A stretch of 64,000 bases of DNA from G963678255 sp963678255 (GCA_963678255.2 CAXXTW010000001.1:372001-436000), one strand, 5' to 3'; numbered from the stretch's first letter, positions 10,016-19,737 are shown. Translations and numbers: made by a program. The notes: generated from the letters alone by a model not told the origin.

Positions 10016-10600
10016 TCAAGTTTGATAAAGAGTCAGCAACTCCTCATATATGTTAAGGAAAAATTCATCATTTAAAAGTATTTTAGTGGATTGAAAAAAA
10101 CTTATTAAATCAGTTTCTGTTTGTTTATGATAAGCCACTGTTTGCATGAGCATTTCGATCTTATCCATATTTTTCACAAAAAATCCTTCAGGAGTAGAAC
10201 CTTTTTCAAAGTTCAGCCAAAGTTCATACCATTCTTCATATTCAGGATATTCATGAAGGATTGATATAAAGGTATCAGACTCTTTTTTAAATTTATCCTT
10301 TGAGTTTATTGAATCTGAAGGGGTGAAATCACCTATAACAGCTTCGGCAATATCATGAATTAAAGCTGTTTTTAAAACAATTTCAGAGTTTAAGCTGATG
10401 GGATATTTCGGGATATAATAAAGGCATAGTAAGGCTAAAGAATAGGAATGATCCGCGACACTTTCACAAAGTGGTTCAGGGATGTCAGAGTTAAGCCATC
10501 CCTGCCTATACAAAGTTTTTAATTTTAGAATAAAATTAAAGACAAAAGGGAAACCCTTTGGAAAAGAGTTAGATTGATTTATTTCAATTTTTTTAATCAT
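10016..10600 (-). CDS. HD-domain phosphohydrolase, HDDC2/YfbR-like 5'-nucleotidase
   Basis: A 194-residue cytosolic HD-superfamily protein. Metal-binding residues are visible in order: His in ADHSYSLA (about residue 50), the paired HD in TALIHDIAEAVIGDF (about 85), and Asp in NMDKIEMLMQ (about 145), a pattern typical of the HDDC2 group. Family members remove phosphate from 5'-deoxynucleoside monophosphates. It is the last gene of a minus-strand operon and its ATG overlaps the dxs stop by 4 bases. Substrate is inferred from family only. Confidence 0.8.
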   Translation of the reverse strand: MIKKIEINQSNSFPKGFPFVFNFILKLKTLYRQGWLNSDIPEPLCESVADHSYSLALLCLYYIPKYPISLNSEIVLKTALIHDIAEAVIGDFTPSDSINSKDKFKKESDTFISILHEYPEYEEWYELWLNFEKGSTPEGFFVKNMDKIEMLMQTVAYHKQTETDLISFFQSTKILLNDEFFLNIYEELLTLYQT

Positions 10601-12453
10601 AGATTGAAGAGACTGTTATAGATGGAATCCGAAGTCAGACCAATTTCAGTTTTAAGTAGATCAGTTCTACCATGTGTAACAAAATGATCAGGGATAGCAA
10701 AGCAATGGACAGGGATTTTATTGATCGAGAGTTTCATAGCAATCGTGCTTCCCACGCCTCCAATGATGGCATTTTCTTCAATAACAACGACTTGTTTAAA
10801 TTCCTTTTTCAAACGTTCTATAAGTTCTTCATCTAGAGGTTTAACAAATTTAAGATTAACAACCATTGGAGTTAAGCCAGTATTTTCAGAACGTATTTTT
10901 TGATTTAGTTCTTTAGCAATTCCGACACCAGAGCCTACGCCAAGAATAGCCATATTTTCACCTTCGGTTATGATTTCGCTTTTTCCAAGAGACATAGGTA
11001 GAGAAAAGTCATCAATAATTTCAGCACATCCTCTAGGATAACGAATAGCAACAGGACCATCTTGATAGTTCATAGCCCATTCCATAGCATTTTCAAGACC
11101 TTTTTTATGGTAAGGGGCAATAACGACCATATTTGGAATCATTTGTAGATAAGACAGATCAAAGACACCGTGATGTGTTGCTCCATCTTCACCGACTAAA
11201 CCAGCACGATCGAGACAGAAAACTACAGGTAGTTTTTGTAAAGCGATGTCATGAATAACCTGGTCAAAAGCTCTTTGCAGAAAAGTTGAATAAATGGCGA
11301 CAAAGGGTTTAAGACCTTGTTTAGCCAATCCACCGGCAAAGGTAACGGCATGTTGTTCAGCAATACCAACATCATAAAAGCGTTTGGGGAATTTAATCTG
11401 AAAGCCAGTTAAGCCTGTCCCTTCAGACATAGCAGCAGTAATGGCAATAATTTTGTCATTCTTTTCAGCAAGTTTAATCAGTTGATTTCCAAAGATTTCA
11501 GACCAAGTACCAGGTTTAACAGGATTTGTTACCCCAGTATTTTTATTAAAAGGTCCAACACCGTGAAATTTAGAAGACTGATTTTCAGCAAAGGAATAAC
11601 CTTTTCCTTTTTTGGTGATTAAATGAATGAGAACTGGACCAACCATATTTTCTTTTACTTTATGAAAGATTCTAGTCATTCTGGGGATATCATGTCCATC
11701 AATAGGGCCGACATATTTAAAGCCCAGATCTTCAAAGAGAATGTTTGGAACAAGAATATTCATAAGAGACTCTTCGAGTTTTTGAGCCCCAGTAATAAAT
11801 TTTCTTTTTAAATTTGTAGGAAGGGTTTGAGATAGGTCCCAAACTTGTTTTTTCATAAAGTTATAGGATTTACTAGTAAGCATATTTGTTAAATAGTTTT
11901 GCAGAGCTCCGACATTTCTGGAAATAGACATATCGTTATCATTGAGAATAATAATGAAGTTTTTTTGAGAATGACCAGCATGATTAATAGCTTCAAAAGC
12001 CATCCCACCAGTTAGGGCACCATCACCAATGACTGCAATAGACTGTCCTTTTTCTTTCAGATGTTCTTTTGCTACACAAATACCAAAGGCAGAAGAGATT
12101 GAGGTACTGCTATGTCCCACTCCAAAAGCATCGTAAGGACTTTCAAAGATATTATTAAAACCAGAGATTCCACCATAAGATCTTAAGGAATCAAATTGTT
12201 CATTTCGTTCTGTTAGAATTTTATAGGCATATGATTGATGTCCCACATCAAAGACAATTCTATCTTCCAGGGGATCAAAGACTTTAAGCAGTGCTATAAT
12301 AAAATCAGTGGCACCTAAACTGGGAGCAATATGACCACCCGTAACAGAAGTCACTTCAATAATACGTTTTCTAACTTCTTTTGCGAGAATTACTAATTCA
12401 TTAAAATGCAGTCTTTTAATATCTTTTGGGGATTTAATTCTTTCAAGCATCAT
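10597..12453 (-). CDS. dxs: 1-deoxy-D-xylulose-5-phosphate synthase
   Basis: This thiamine-diphosphate enzyme condenses pyruvate with glyceraldehyde 3-phosphate, the first step of the MEP isoprenoid pathway. At 618 residues it is of normal length. Visible landmarks are the N-terminal GGHIAPSLGATD, the ThDP/Mg motif GDGALTGGMAFEA ending in NDNDMSIS, and the transketolase pyrimidine-binding part with DRAGLVGEDGATHHG. A C-terminal transketolase domain follows. AAGGAG precedes tandem ATG codons; the second (12450) has slightly better spacing. It is in one operon with engB upstream and the HD gene downstream. Confidence 0.97.
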   Translation of the reverse strand: MMLERIKSPKDIKRLHFNELVILAKEVRKRIIEVTSVTGGHIAPSLGATDFIIALLKVFDPLEDRIVFDVGHQSYAYKILTERNEQFDSLRSYGGISGFNNIFESPYDAFGVGHSSTSISSAFGICVAKEHLKEKGQSIAVIGDGALTGGMAFEAINHAGHSQKNFIIILNDNDMSISRNVGALQNYLTNMLTSKSYNFMKKQVWDLSQTLPTNLKRKFITGAQKLEESLMNILVPNILFEDLGFKYVGPIDGHDIPRMTRIFHKVKENMVGPVLIHLITKKGKGYSFAENQSSKFHGVGPFNKNTGVTNPVKPGTWSEIFGNQLIKLAEKNDKIIAITAAMSEGTGLTGFQIKFPKRFYDVGIAEQHAVTFAGGLAKQGLKPFVAIYSTFLQRAFDQVIHDIALQKLPVVFCLDRAGLVGEDGATHHGVFDLSYLQMIPNMVVIAPYHKKGLENAMEWAMNYQDGPVAIRYPRGCAEIIDDFSLPMSLGKSEIITEGENMAILGVGSGVGIAKELNQKIRSENTGLTPMVVNLKFVKPLDEELIERLKKEFKQVVVIEENAIIGGVGSTIAMKLSINKIPVHCFAIPDHFVTHGRTDLLKTEIGLTSDSIYNSLFNL

Positions 12454-12462
12454 GCAACTCCT

Positions 12463-13131
12463 TTAGGTGAGGGATTCATCAGTCTGGTGATTGAGGAAGA
12501 CGCAATCTTCAACCCATTTAAGCACCTCATTTAATCCTTTTTTAGTATGAGAGGAGAAGTCTCGAATTTGATCATTTTGTAAATTCATTTGAGTTCGCAA
12601 AGCTTTCAAATAGACAGGGATCTTAGTAATAGGAATTTTATCAGATTTTGTAGCAACAATTGTAAAAGGAACATTAATTGACCTGACCATTTCCAGCATG
12701 ATTAAATCTTTTGGATCTGCTTTATGTCTAATATCAACCAAAACAACAACGCCAGCAAGTTGTTCTCTTTTAGTCAAATAATTCTGAATCATGGGTTTCC
12801 AGGTAGCTCTTTCAGTTTTACTAACCTGAGCATATCCATAGCCAGGCAAATCAACAAGAGAGAAAAAGCAATCTGCTTCTTCAGCGGGATTTTGTAGAGA
12901 AGTATCTTCAACAATAGCTTTACAGCGAATATCAAAGAAATTAACCAAACGTGTTTTACCAGGAGTAGAACTAATTTTAGCCAAAAGTTTCCGACTTGTC
13001 AGGGTATTAATCATAGAAGATTTCCCGACGTTTGATCGACCGCAAAAGGCGATTTCTCTCCAAGGAGAGACAGGATAATCGACTGGTTTTACAGCACTTT
13101 TAATATAGTTTGATTCAACGATTCTGATCAT
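12463..13131 (-). CDS. engB: Ribosome-biogenesis GTP-binding protein EngB (YihA/YsxC)
   Basis: A 222-residue GTPase of the TrmE-Era-EngA group needed for large ribosomal subunit assembly. The P-loop is GRSNVGKSSMINTL (about residue 31), G2 threonine falls in the STPGKT segment, G3 is DLPGYGYA, and G4 is TKSDK. It carries an insertion of about 12 acidic residues before G3 compared with common homologues (the EDTSLQNPAEEAD stretch). Its ATG overlaps the queD stop (ATGA), so the two are probably translationally coupled. Confidence 0.95.
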   Translation of the reverse strand: MIRIVESNYIKSAVKPVDYPVSPWREIAFCGRSNVGKSSMINTLTSRKLLAKISSTPGKTRLVNFFDIRCKAIVEDTSLQNPAEEADCFFSLVDLPGYGYAQVSKTERATWKPMIQNYLTKREQLAGVVVLVDIRHKADPKDLIMLEMVRSINVPFTIVATKSDKIPITKIPVYLKALRTQMNLQNDQIRDFSSHTKKGLNEVLKWVEDCVFLNHQTDESLT

Positions 13132-13502
13132 AAATTTTCACTATAGATAACAGAAGAGTTTTCAGATTCCCAAACTTCAACTTCATGGATATAAGCTTCA
13201 GGAGTATTGAATTCTTTATTAAATTCATTAAAAATCCACAGTGCAATATTTTCAGAAGTGGGATTAATTTTATCAAAGTAAGTCAAATCATTTAGATAGT
13301 GATGATCGAGCTTTTCCATAAGATCTCTCAGGTATTTTTTTGCGATGCCAAAATCCAGAGCCATTCCAATTTCATCAATTTTATAGCAAATAATTTGAAT
13401 TCTAACTTTCCAGTTATGTCCATGCAGGTTTTTACAAAGGCCCTCATACCCATTTAGCTGATGAGCCGCAGAAAAACTTGAAGTCACATTTATTTTAAAC
13501 AT
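13128..13502 (-). CDS. queD: 6-carboxy-5,6,7,8-tetrahydropterin synthase
   Basis: QueD converts dihydroneopterin triphosphate to 6-carboxytetrahydropterin for queuosine and other deazapurines. Zinc ligands are seen in SSFSAAHQL and LHGHNW; the catalytic Cys sits just before the latter (GLCKNLHGH). Later motifs are LDHHYLND, PTSENIA and EVEVWES. I start at the ATG at 13502 (124 residues) because GGAGG lies 6 bases upstream; the earlier ATG at 13514 contains that site. It is the first gene of the queD-engB-dxs-HD operon. Confidence 0.9.
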   Translation of the reverse strand: MFKINVTSSFSAAHQLNGYEGLCKNLHGHNWKVRIQIICYKIDEIGMALDFGIAKKYLRDLMEKLDHHYLNDLTYFDKINPTSENIALWIFNEFNKEFNTPEAYIHEVEVWESENSSVIYSENL

Positions 13503-13555
13503 ATTAACCTCCATTTAATCCATTAACAAAATAATCAAATTACTTTATTAAAACA

Positions 13556-13583
13556 AGTATAATCATTTTATTAAAATTGTCAA
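13556..13583 (-). promoter_or_regulatory. Candidate promoter for the queD-engB-dxs operon
   Basis: On the minus strand TTGACA (13583-13578) is followed after 16 bp by TATACT (13561-13556), about 54 bases before the queD ATG. Match to sigma70 consensus is good. No riboswitch-like structure is obvious in the short leader. Confidence 0.6.
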
Positions 13584-13772
13584 TTTATGATTTTCATGAA
13601 AGTAATTAAGGATCGTTCATATATCAAGAATATATGACTTATATAAAAAAACAACAAGAAATATCAGAATTACTGAGAGAAAAAGGCTTTATTAGCGCAT
13701 CGGGCAAAAGAGAATCTCTATGATTTATTGGCACATGAAATGCGAATTAGTTAGAAAAGATAAGGAGGAATT

Positions 13773-14492
13773 ATGAAAAAGAATAATCAAATCGCTATTC
13801 TGGGATTAATATTATTCCTCTTCATCAGTTTAAATGCAAAAAGCAGTAAAGACATAACAGAAGTCTATGAGCAAAATTTAGATGATGTTGATCAAATCAC
13901 GATCAAGGGAAATTTTTCAGTTTATTTAAACCAAAATGAGAAGACTTCTTTAACAATAAAGGGACCCAAAAAAGAGCTTAGAAATATTATAGTCAAAGTG
14001 AAATCCAACGCATTGTCAATAGAACAGGAAAAGACGAGTAATTTATTTTCAAAGTCACCCCATTTTATTATTGAGTTAAATTTGTCACAAATAGAAATGC
14101 TTAAAATAGATGGATCAGTCGATTTAAATACTTCAAAACTAATGAAAGGTAATTCGTTTTTTTTAGATATAGGTGGATTAAGCAAAATAGATTTTAATGA
14201 ACTAAAATATGATAAGATAAAAGTCATTTGCGGAGGGGCTTCAGAAGTAATTTTACGAGGCAATTGTGATAAACTTTGGATAAAATTAGATGGAGCAGGC
14301 TTGGTTGATGGGCAAAACTTAAAAGCATCAGATGCATATGCTTCATGTAATGGATTAGGCAATATCATTGTAAATTCAGACAATTTTTTACAAGCAACCA
14401 TAGATGGGATAGGATCCATACAATATCTTGGAAATCCTCAAATAATTAAGAAGAGCGTTGACGGCTTAGGTACCATTTCGCCTTATAACTAA
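13773..14492 (+). CDS. DUF2807 (head-GIN) exported protein
   Basis: A 239-residue protein with a signal peptide (hydrophobic core residues 8-22) and a single head-GIN/DUF2807 domain. This fold is built from short beta-strand repeats; visible cues are the IKGNFSVYLNQNEKT opening, IDGSVDLNTSKL, and serial Gly-rich turns such as GGLSK, GGASE, GAGL and GLGN. The family is called putative auto-transporter adhesin, but its function is not established. TAAGGAGG lies 6 bases before the ATG. It is a single-gene unit ending in a strong terminator. Confidence 0.85.
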   Translation: MKKNNQIAILGLILFLFISLNAKSSKDITEVYEQNLDDVDQITIKGNFSVYLNQNEKTSLTIKGPKKELRNIIVKVKSNALSIEQEKTSNLFSKSPHFIIELNLSQIEMLKIDGSVDLNTSKLMKGNSFFLDIGGLSKIDFNELKYDKIKVICGGASEVILRGNCDKLWIKLDGAGLVDGQNLKASDAYASCNGLGNIIVNSDNFLQATIDGIGSIQYLGNPQIIKKSVDGLGTISPYN

Positions 14493-14512
14493 CTTCTCTC
14501 ATAACCAAATCC

Positions 14513-14548
14513 AGAGGCTTACATTTATTTGTAAGCCTCTTTTTTTTT
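14513..14548 (+). terminator. Strong intrinsic terminator after the DUF2807 gene
   Basis: A perfect 11-bp stem AGAGGCTTACA (14513-14523) pairs with TGTAAGCCTCT (14530-14540) over a 6-base loop, followed by eight T residues. Confidence 0.92.
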
Positions 14549-14724
14549 GCACTCAAATCGAATAGTATAGAATTATATCGATATTTTAAATTAATTTGAA
14601 TTTTAGAACCGTTTCTATAGAAGATCATAATGTAAGAATTAACTAAAAACTAACACATCTTTAATCATAGATGCATAAACCATTGGTAATTTATTATTAA
14701 AAAATAAAAAAGAGGAGCGCTTTT

Positions 14725-17142
14725 ATGGCTTTAGCCGATTTACATGTTCATTCAGTACATTCAGAACATCCATCAGAATGGTTTTTACAGAGAATAGGTG
14801 CAGCAGAATCTTATACAGACCCTGCCTATATTTACTCAACAGCTTTAGAGAATGGCATGAATTTTGTTACGATAACAGATCATAACAGGATATCTGGAGC
14901 ATTATTACTTCAGAAGGAACATCCAGAGGTTGCTTTTATCAGTGTAGAATCTACAGTCTATTTTCCTGAAGATGGATGTAAAATCCATTTGTTAATGTAT
15001 GGAATCAGTGAAGATCAATTTAAAGAGATACAAAAGCTACGTAAGGATGTTTATAGTTTACGAGATTACATCATAGAAGAAAATATTGCTTATTCAGTAG
15101 CGCATGCTACTTATTCAGTAAATAATAAGTTAAACATAACACATCTAGAGCGGTTAATCTTACTTTTTGATATATTTGAAAGTCATAATGGAGGCAGGAA
15201 TAAATATCATAATGAGACATGGTTACAGAGTTTAAAATCTCTAACACCAGAAATTATTGAGGAATTAAGAAAAAAATATGACATTGAACCAATCAGTAAT
15301 GATCCATGGATAAAAGGTTTTACGGGTGGATCAGACGATCATGCAGGTTTTTTTATTTCAAAGACCTACACCTATGGTGAAGCAGAAACAATAGATGAAT
15401 TTTTAGAGCAAATAAGAGACAAGAGAACATTAGCAGGAGGGCGTTTTAATGATTACAAATCATTAGCCTTTACCATTTATAAAATTGCTTATGATTTTTC
15501 CAAAACAAAAAGTGGAGGATTACCTCACCCAATCATTCAACAATTTAGTGATAGTTTGTTTGAGAAAAAATCATCTTCATTTTTTAGTAAAATCAAGATC
15601 ATCTCCTTTTTGCATCGCAAAAAGCTAAAAGAAGATCCAATAAAAAGGAAAATCTATGAGACCATTCAAAGCATACAAAATTCTGCATATACTACAATGG
15701 AAGATAAATTAAATTATATTTATAATCAATTAAGTGATATATCAGACGAGTTATTTATTCGTTTAACCAACAAAGTATTAGAAGATTTAAAGAGTGGAGA
15801 TTTATTTAATATAGTCAAAGGATTAGCGGGAACATTACCTGGAATTTTTGTATCAATTCCTTTTTTTTCAACACTGAAACATATGTTTTCAGGGAGAGAA
15901 TTGTTGAATGAATTAGAAGAAAGGTTTATCAAAAAGCAAAAAAAATCAAAAAAGATATTATGGTTTACAGATACAATCACTGATTTAAATGGTGTGTCCT
16001 TTATTGTAAAAAAGATAGCTCAATTAGCTTTTGAACGGAAATTAGATATTACATTGGTGGTGAGTTTAAAGCAAGAAGAGATGAAGAATTTAAATTTACC
16101 TCCAACAAGCATTAATATTTCATCCATTTATGAAATAGAATTACCTTTGTATGCTTCTATCAAGATACGAATTCCATCTGTATTATCGACATTAAACATC
16201 ATTAGTCAATATCAACCTGATGAAATATATATATCAACACCTGGGCCTATCGGGTTAACTGGTCTTTTGATGAGCAAACTAATGAGTATCCCAGTAACTG
16301 GAATTTATCATACAGATTTTAAAAAGCAATATGAAGCGATAGATGAAGATGGTACAATTAAAGAATTAATTGAGAATAGTATTCGATGGTTTTATATGAA
16401 TATGGATAGAATAAAAGTACCTACACAAGAATACATTCAGATTTTAGCTAAAAGGGGATATCGAGAAGAGAAGATGAGTATATTCAGACGAGGGATAGAG
16501 GAAGACATCTTCTTCCCATTAGCGAATGCACGAGAGAATATGAAGTTAAAATATTCTTTATCAGAGAGCACTTATTTATTATATGCTGGAAGAATTTCCA
16601 AAGACAAGAATCTATCATTTTTATGTCAAGTCTTTGAGCAATTGCAGAGAAAGCACAAAAAAATTAAGTTATTAATTGCAGGGGATGGTCCCTATTTAGA
16701 AGAGATTCGTAATGAGAAGTCAAATAATCAAGAAATCGTCTTTTTAGGAAAAATTGAGAGGGATATGTTGCCATTATTATATGCAGGATCAGATCTATTT
16801 GTCTTTCCAAGTACAACCGATACTTTTGGAATGGTCGTATTAGAAGCACAGGCTTGTGGTTTACCAGCAGTTGTTTCAAATATTGGAGGACCTAAAGAAA
16901 TAGTTATTCACGAAGAAACAGGATTTATCTTAGAAGCCGATCATAATGAAGAGTGGGTAAAAACACTTGATGGGTTAATATCAAAAATCAACCAAAATGA
17001 TGAACAGATAAAACAGATGAGAATTAGCTCACATGAAAACATCATAAAAACGTGTAATTGGGATATTGTATTAGAAGACATTACAGGAAAATCTGAAAAT
17101 TTAGAAAAATCGGCAGAAAACAATCAAATCCCCAAATGGTAA
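14725..17142 (+). CDS. PHP-domain/glycosyltransferase family 4 fusion
   Basis: An 805-residue two-enzyme fusion. Residues 1-240 are a PHP metal-dependent phosphoesterase-like domain: ADLHVHS, ITDHNRISG, the glutamate in SVESTVYFPE and GGSDDHAG supply the usual metal ligands. Residues about 255-405 are a helical linker. Residues about 410-785 form a GT-B glycosyltransferase with an N-terminal half (WFTDTITDLNGVS, TPGPIGLTG) and a C-terminal nucleotide-sugar site (YAGRISKDKN, AGDGPYLEEI, PSTTDTFGMVVLEAQACG, with the EX7E-type glutamates). It would transfer a sugar from a nucleotide donor; acceptor and the substrate of the PHP half are unknown. GAGGAG precedes the ATG. No other sugar-pathway gene is adjacent. 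Confidence 0.88.
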   Translation: MALADLHVHSVHSEHPSEWFLQRIGAAESYTDPAYIYSTALENGMNFVTITDHNRISGALLLQKEHPEVAFISVESTVYFPEDGCKIHLLMYGISEDQFKEIQKLRKDVYSLRDYIIEENIAYSVAHATYSVNNKLNITHLERLILLFDIFESHNGGRNKYHNETWLQSLKSLTPEIIEELRKKYDIEPISNDPWIKGFTGGSDDHAGFFISKTYTYGEAETIDEFLEQIRDKRTLAGGRFNDYKSLAFTIYKIAYDFSKTKSGGLPHPIIQQFSDSLFEKKSSSFFSKIKIISFLHRKKLKEDPIKRKIYETIQSIQNSAYTTMEDKLNYIYNQLSDISDELFIRLTNKVLEDLKSGDLFNIVKGLAGTLPGIFVSIPFFSTLKHMFSGRELLNELEERFIKKQKKSKKILWFTDTITDLNGVSFIVKKIAQLAFERKLDITLVVSLKQEEMKNLNLPPTSINISSIYEIELPLYASIKIRIPSVLSTLNIISQYQPDEIYISTPGPIGLTGLLMSKLMSIPVTGIYHTDFKKQYEAIDEDGTIKELIENSIRWFYMNMDRIKVPTQEYIQILAKRGYREEKMSIFRRGIEEDIFFPLANARENMKLKYSLSESTYLLYAGRISKDKNLSFLCQVFEQLQRKHKKIKLLIAGDGPYLEEIRNEKSNNQEIVFLGKIERDMLPLLYAGSDLFVFPSTTDTFGMVVLEAQACGLPAVVSNIGGPKEIVIHEETGFILEADHNEEWVKTLDGLISKINQNDEQIKQMRISSHENIIKTCNWDIVLEDITGKSENLEKSAENNQIPKW

Positions 17143-17221
17143 AATCTAGTTTTAGTTATACTTAGCATTCATTAACTGTATAAAGTTAGTTTTGAAAAGC
17201 TCCAAGGAAGGAGTAAACAAG

Positions 17222-17390
17222 GCAACACTGAAGTGTTGCAGATAATAGATAAAAGCTCATATCAGGCTGTTGCCTGTTTGGTAAAAATGAAACACTTTGT
17301 TATAAGATTGTCCTTTTCAAAAATGATAACTGTTTGAGAAGATAATGGTAGTGCTGACGCACTACAGATAATGGCAAATCGGAGATTTGC
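17222..17390. repeat. Cluster of four short perfect hairpins
   Basis: Four small palindromes occur within 170 bp: GCAACAC/GTGTTGC (17222-17239), CAGGC/GCCTG (17263-17276), TAGTGC/GCACTA (17349-17364) and GCAAATC/GATTTGC (17374-17390). Loops are 3-4 bases. Three of the four are directly followed by AGATA or CAGATA. Stem sequences differ while shape and trailer are shared, so this is not a simple sequence repeat. Confidence 0.6.
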
Positions 17391-17460
17391 AGATAAAAAA
17401 TAAGAGATAATCATCATCGTTGGAGGATATCTTTAGGTTGGCATATGTTGAATAAAGTCT

Positions 17461-17720
17461 TTTCATTTCTTTGAAATGGTATTCTTCATTTCTTTTGCCT
17501 TGATGCAAAATAAACGAAGCAAAGAAAAAATCAAGCCCGGAAAACCCCTATCGGGGATCTTGATTTTCATCTCTTTTCATTGAAATATAAATATCTGTAT
17601 TTTTCTGATGGTATGCCATATAATCTCCAGTCACTCTCAGGGGCTCCACCATAAACTCGCTCTTCGAGCTCAAACATATGGCTGTTCGCACCCCTTCGAG
17701 TTTCCTTGCGACTTAACGCC
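17461..17720. repeat. Intergenic element with nested inverted repeats
   Basis: The segment contains TTTTGC/GCAAAA (17493-17510) and, next to it, a 9-bp outer stem AAAATCAAG/CTTGATTTT (17527-17535 with 17559-17567) enclosing CCCC/GGGG. Farther on is GCTCTTCGAGC in a stretch resembling an interspersed intergenic repeat that I recall from Bacteroidota and relatives (cttttgc...gatgcaaaa then aactcgct...caaac). That family link is from memory and unverified. Confidence 0.45.
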
Positions 17721-18222
17721 ATTTTTCCATGGGCATTGTCTCATTGATACCTGGATATTTAATCCATTTTATGGATTGATTAATTAAAATAGACAAATAC
17801 ACAAGATGTTTCATAGGAGATAAGAGCTTTATAGGTAATAATTTAACGATCAAGATGATCGTTAAATTACAAACAATAGAATCATCAGGAAAAGTAAATA
17901 AAAAGCTAGCAAGCTCCAAGGGAGGAGTAAGCAAGCAGTAAGGAAGGTATAAGGAAGACTTAGAATTTATTAATGAGTTATATAAGGGAAGTGCGAGTTA
18001 AGGATCAAGAATAATGAATTTCTTTTCTTTAAGTCGCAATCACTGTTATCTTTGTGATTCAATTGAATAAATATTACGAAATAGGAACAGAGAAAACTCA
18101 AATCAAAGAGACATTACCCATATTTAACAACTTTATCTTACCTTTTCAAAAATAGATAAATAAATTTTATTGACTTTTACACTAATTTAACTTATTTTTG
18201 TTTTAAGATTATTGGAGAATTG

Positions 18223-19737
18223 ATGAAAAATGAACAATTAATAGAGAAATACACTGGTTATTTACATGATTTTCAAAAAAAACAAAATCCATTTAGTGAA
18301 AAAGAAAAAATGGAGTTAGAAATAATTAGTCAATTCTTCAATAAATACAAGTTAAAAGATTTGTATTTTCAGTCGATAATTTTGAAGATCAGCCTGATGA
18401 GTGAAGAAAAACAATATCAAAAGGGATTAAAGATGATCAAGGAGTGCAAAGCACTTCTTGTTGAAGCTCCTCATGAGAGTATGGAAGCAGAGTTGAACAA
18501 TACAGAAGGGTCATTTTATTGGAAATATAATGACTATGAAAAATCAATAATAAACTTCAATCGTTCTTTGGAATTATATGAGAAGCTTGAAGATAATATA
18601 AATGTATGCAAATTATTAAGAAATATGGGAATTTGTTATTTTAGACTGAATGATTTTAACAAAGCATATCTCAATTTTAGAAGAGGGATTAAGTTGTCTG
18701 AAGAAATTCAGTCAGATGAATTAAAAGCATCCATATTATCTTGGTTTGGTATCATGGAATCAGATTTATCGTCTTTTGAGACAGCTACGAAATATCTGAT
18801 AGAATCAAATCAGCTATATTTAAAAACGAAAAATAAAACTGGAATTGCGACCAATCTTAACACTATTGGGTTAATCTATTTGAAATGGAATAAGCCAGAG
18901 GAAGCATTGGATTGTTTTATTAAAGCGAATAATATAGCAAAGAAAGAAAAATCTTTGATTATTATAGCCGATATTATGCATAATATCGGGATGATCTATA
19001 GAAAAATGAACAAAAATCAAGAGGCTTTAGACTCATATTTTAAATCGATAAAATTAAGAAAGAAGACTGGTAATCCAGAAAAACTTGCAAATAGTTACAA
19101 CAACATTGCTAACATTTATGCTTTGATGAAAGATTATGATTTAGCAGAAGATTATTATTCAAAAGCGTTAAGTATAAGAAAGAAACATAAGTTAACTCGT
19201 CATATAGCTCGATCTTATCAAAACTATGCAGTTTTTTACCTAGTAAATGGCAATTTAAAAGAATCATATCGTTATGGGAAAAAGGCATTTAAGATAGTTT
19301 CAAGTCTTAATTATTCAGAATTATCAGAGTCATCATACAAGTATTTTTCTGACTATCATAAAGTGCGAGGTCATTACAAAAAAGCTTATGAATTTTATCT
19401 ATTACATTTACAAGAAAAAGAGATATATTTTAATGAACAATCCAGTAAAACCATCATCAATTTACAAAAACGTTATGAGCTGGATTTATTAAAAAAACAA
19501 ACCGAAGAGCAGTTAGAACAAGAAAGAATAAATGCAGAACTCGCCATGGCAGTCACTACCAATCATGAATTAAATCAACCATTAATGATCATTCAGGGTA
19601 ATCTAGATTTACTTGATTCATTACTGGAAATGAATGGAAAGACAGACCATCAAAATGAAATCATAAAAAACATTAACTCCAAGATATCTGAAATTGAATC
19701 TGTGATAAGTGATTTTAGTCTTCATTCCGGATTATAA
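18223..19737 (+). CDS. TPR protein with histidine-kinase-like dimerisation tail
   Basis: A 504-residue soluble protein. Residues about 45-400 form roughly nine tetratricopeptide repeats (recurring patterns such as NNIANIYALMKDYDLAEDYY). Residues about 410-435 are a charged coiled coil. Residues about 435-504 resemble a HisKA dimerisation helix pair with an H-box-like TTNHELNQPLMIIQGNL. The protein ends there, so the ATP-binding kinase domain is missing. Without it the protein cannot autophosphorylate; it may be a sensor or scaffold that pairs with another kinase, which is inference. Start is ATG 18223 behind GGAGA; the TTG three bases earlier is less likely. A paralogue follows after 27 bases. 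Confidence 0.8.
   Translation: MKNEQLIEKYTGYLHDFQKKQNPFSEKEKMELEIISQFFNKYKLKDLYFQSIILKISLMSEEKQYQKGLKMIKECKALLVEAPHESMEAELNNTEGSFYWKYNDYEKSIINFNRSLELYEKLEDNINVCKLLRNMGICYFRLNDFNKAYLNFRRGIKLSEEIQSDELKASILSWFGIMESDLSSFETATKYLIESNQLYLKTKNKTGIATNLNTIGLIYLKWNKPEEALDCFIKANNIAKKEKSLIIIADIMHNIGMIYRKMNKNQEALDSYFKSIKLRKKTGNPEKLANSYNNIANIYALMKDYDLAEDYYSKALSIRKKHKLTRHIARSYQNYAVFYLVNGNLKESYRYGKKAFKIVSSLNYSELSESSYKYFSDYHKVRGHYKKAYEFYLLHLQEKEIYFNEQSSKTIINLQKRYELDLLKKQTEEQLEQERINAELAMAVTTNHELNQPLMIIQGNLDLLDSLLEMNGKTDHQNEIIKNINSKISEIESVISDFSLHSGL

Larger units (their letters stand above)
17143..18222 (+). other. Noncoding gap of 1.08 kb
   Basis: I find no credible gene here; the longest frames lack ribosome-binding sites and family features. 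The gap holds four short hairpins (17222-17390), an element with nested inverted repeats (about 17461-17720), and two related copies of a short purine-rich motif, AGCTCCAAGGAAGGAGTAA near 17198 and AGCTCCAAGGGAGGAGTAA near 17908. A third, diverged copy lies in inverse orientation near 46940-46975. The last 40 bases lead into the TPR gene. Confidence 0.6.

Noticed and set aside
13633..13740. Short frames before the DUF2807 gene
   Set aside because: About 20-30 codons in two frames could be a gene remnant, but nothing recognisable is left and composition is uninformative.
13922..14419. 165-residue minus-strand open frame
   Set aside because: Shadow of the DUF2807 gene, which has signal peptide, ribosome-binding site and terminator.
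17713..17934. 73-residue minus-strand open frame in the large gap
   Set aside because: No ribosome-binding site or recognisable pattern; overlaps short repeats.
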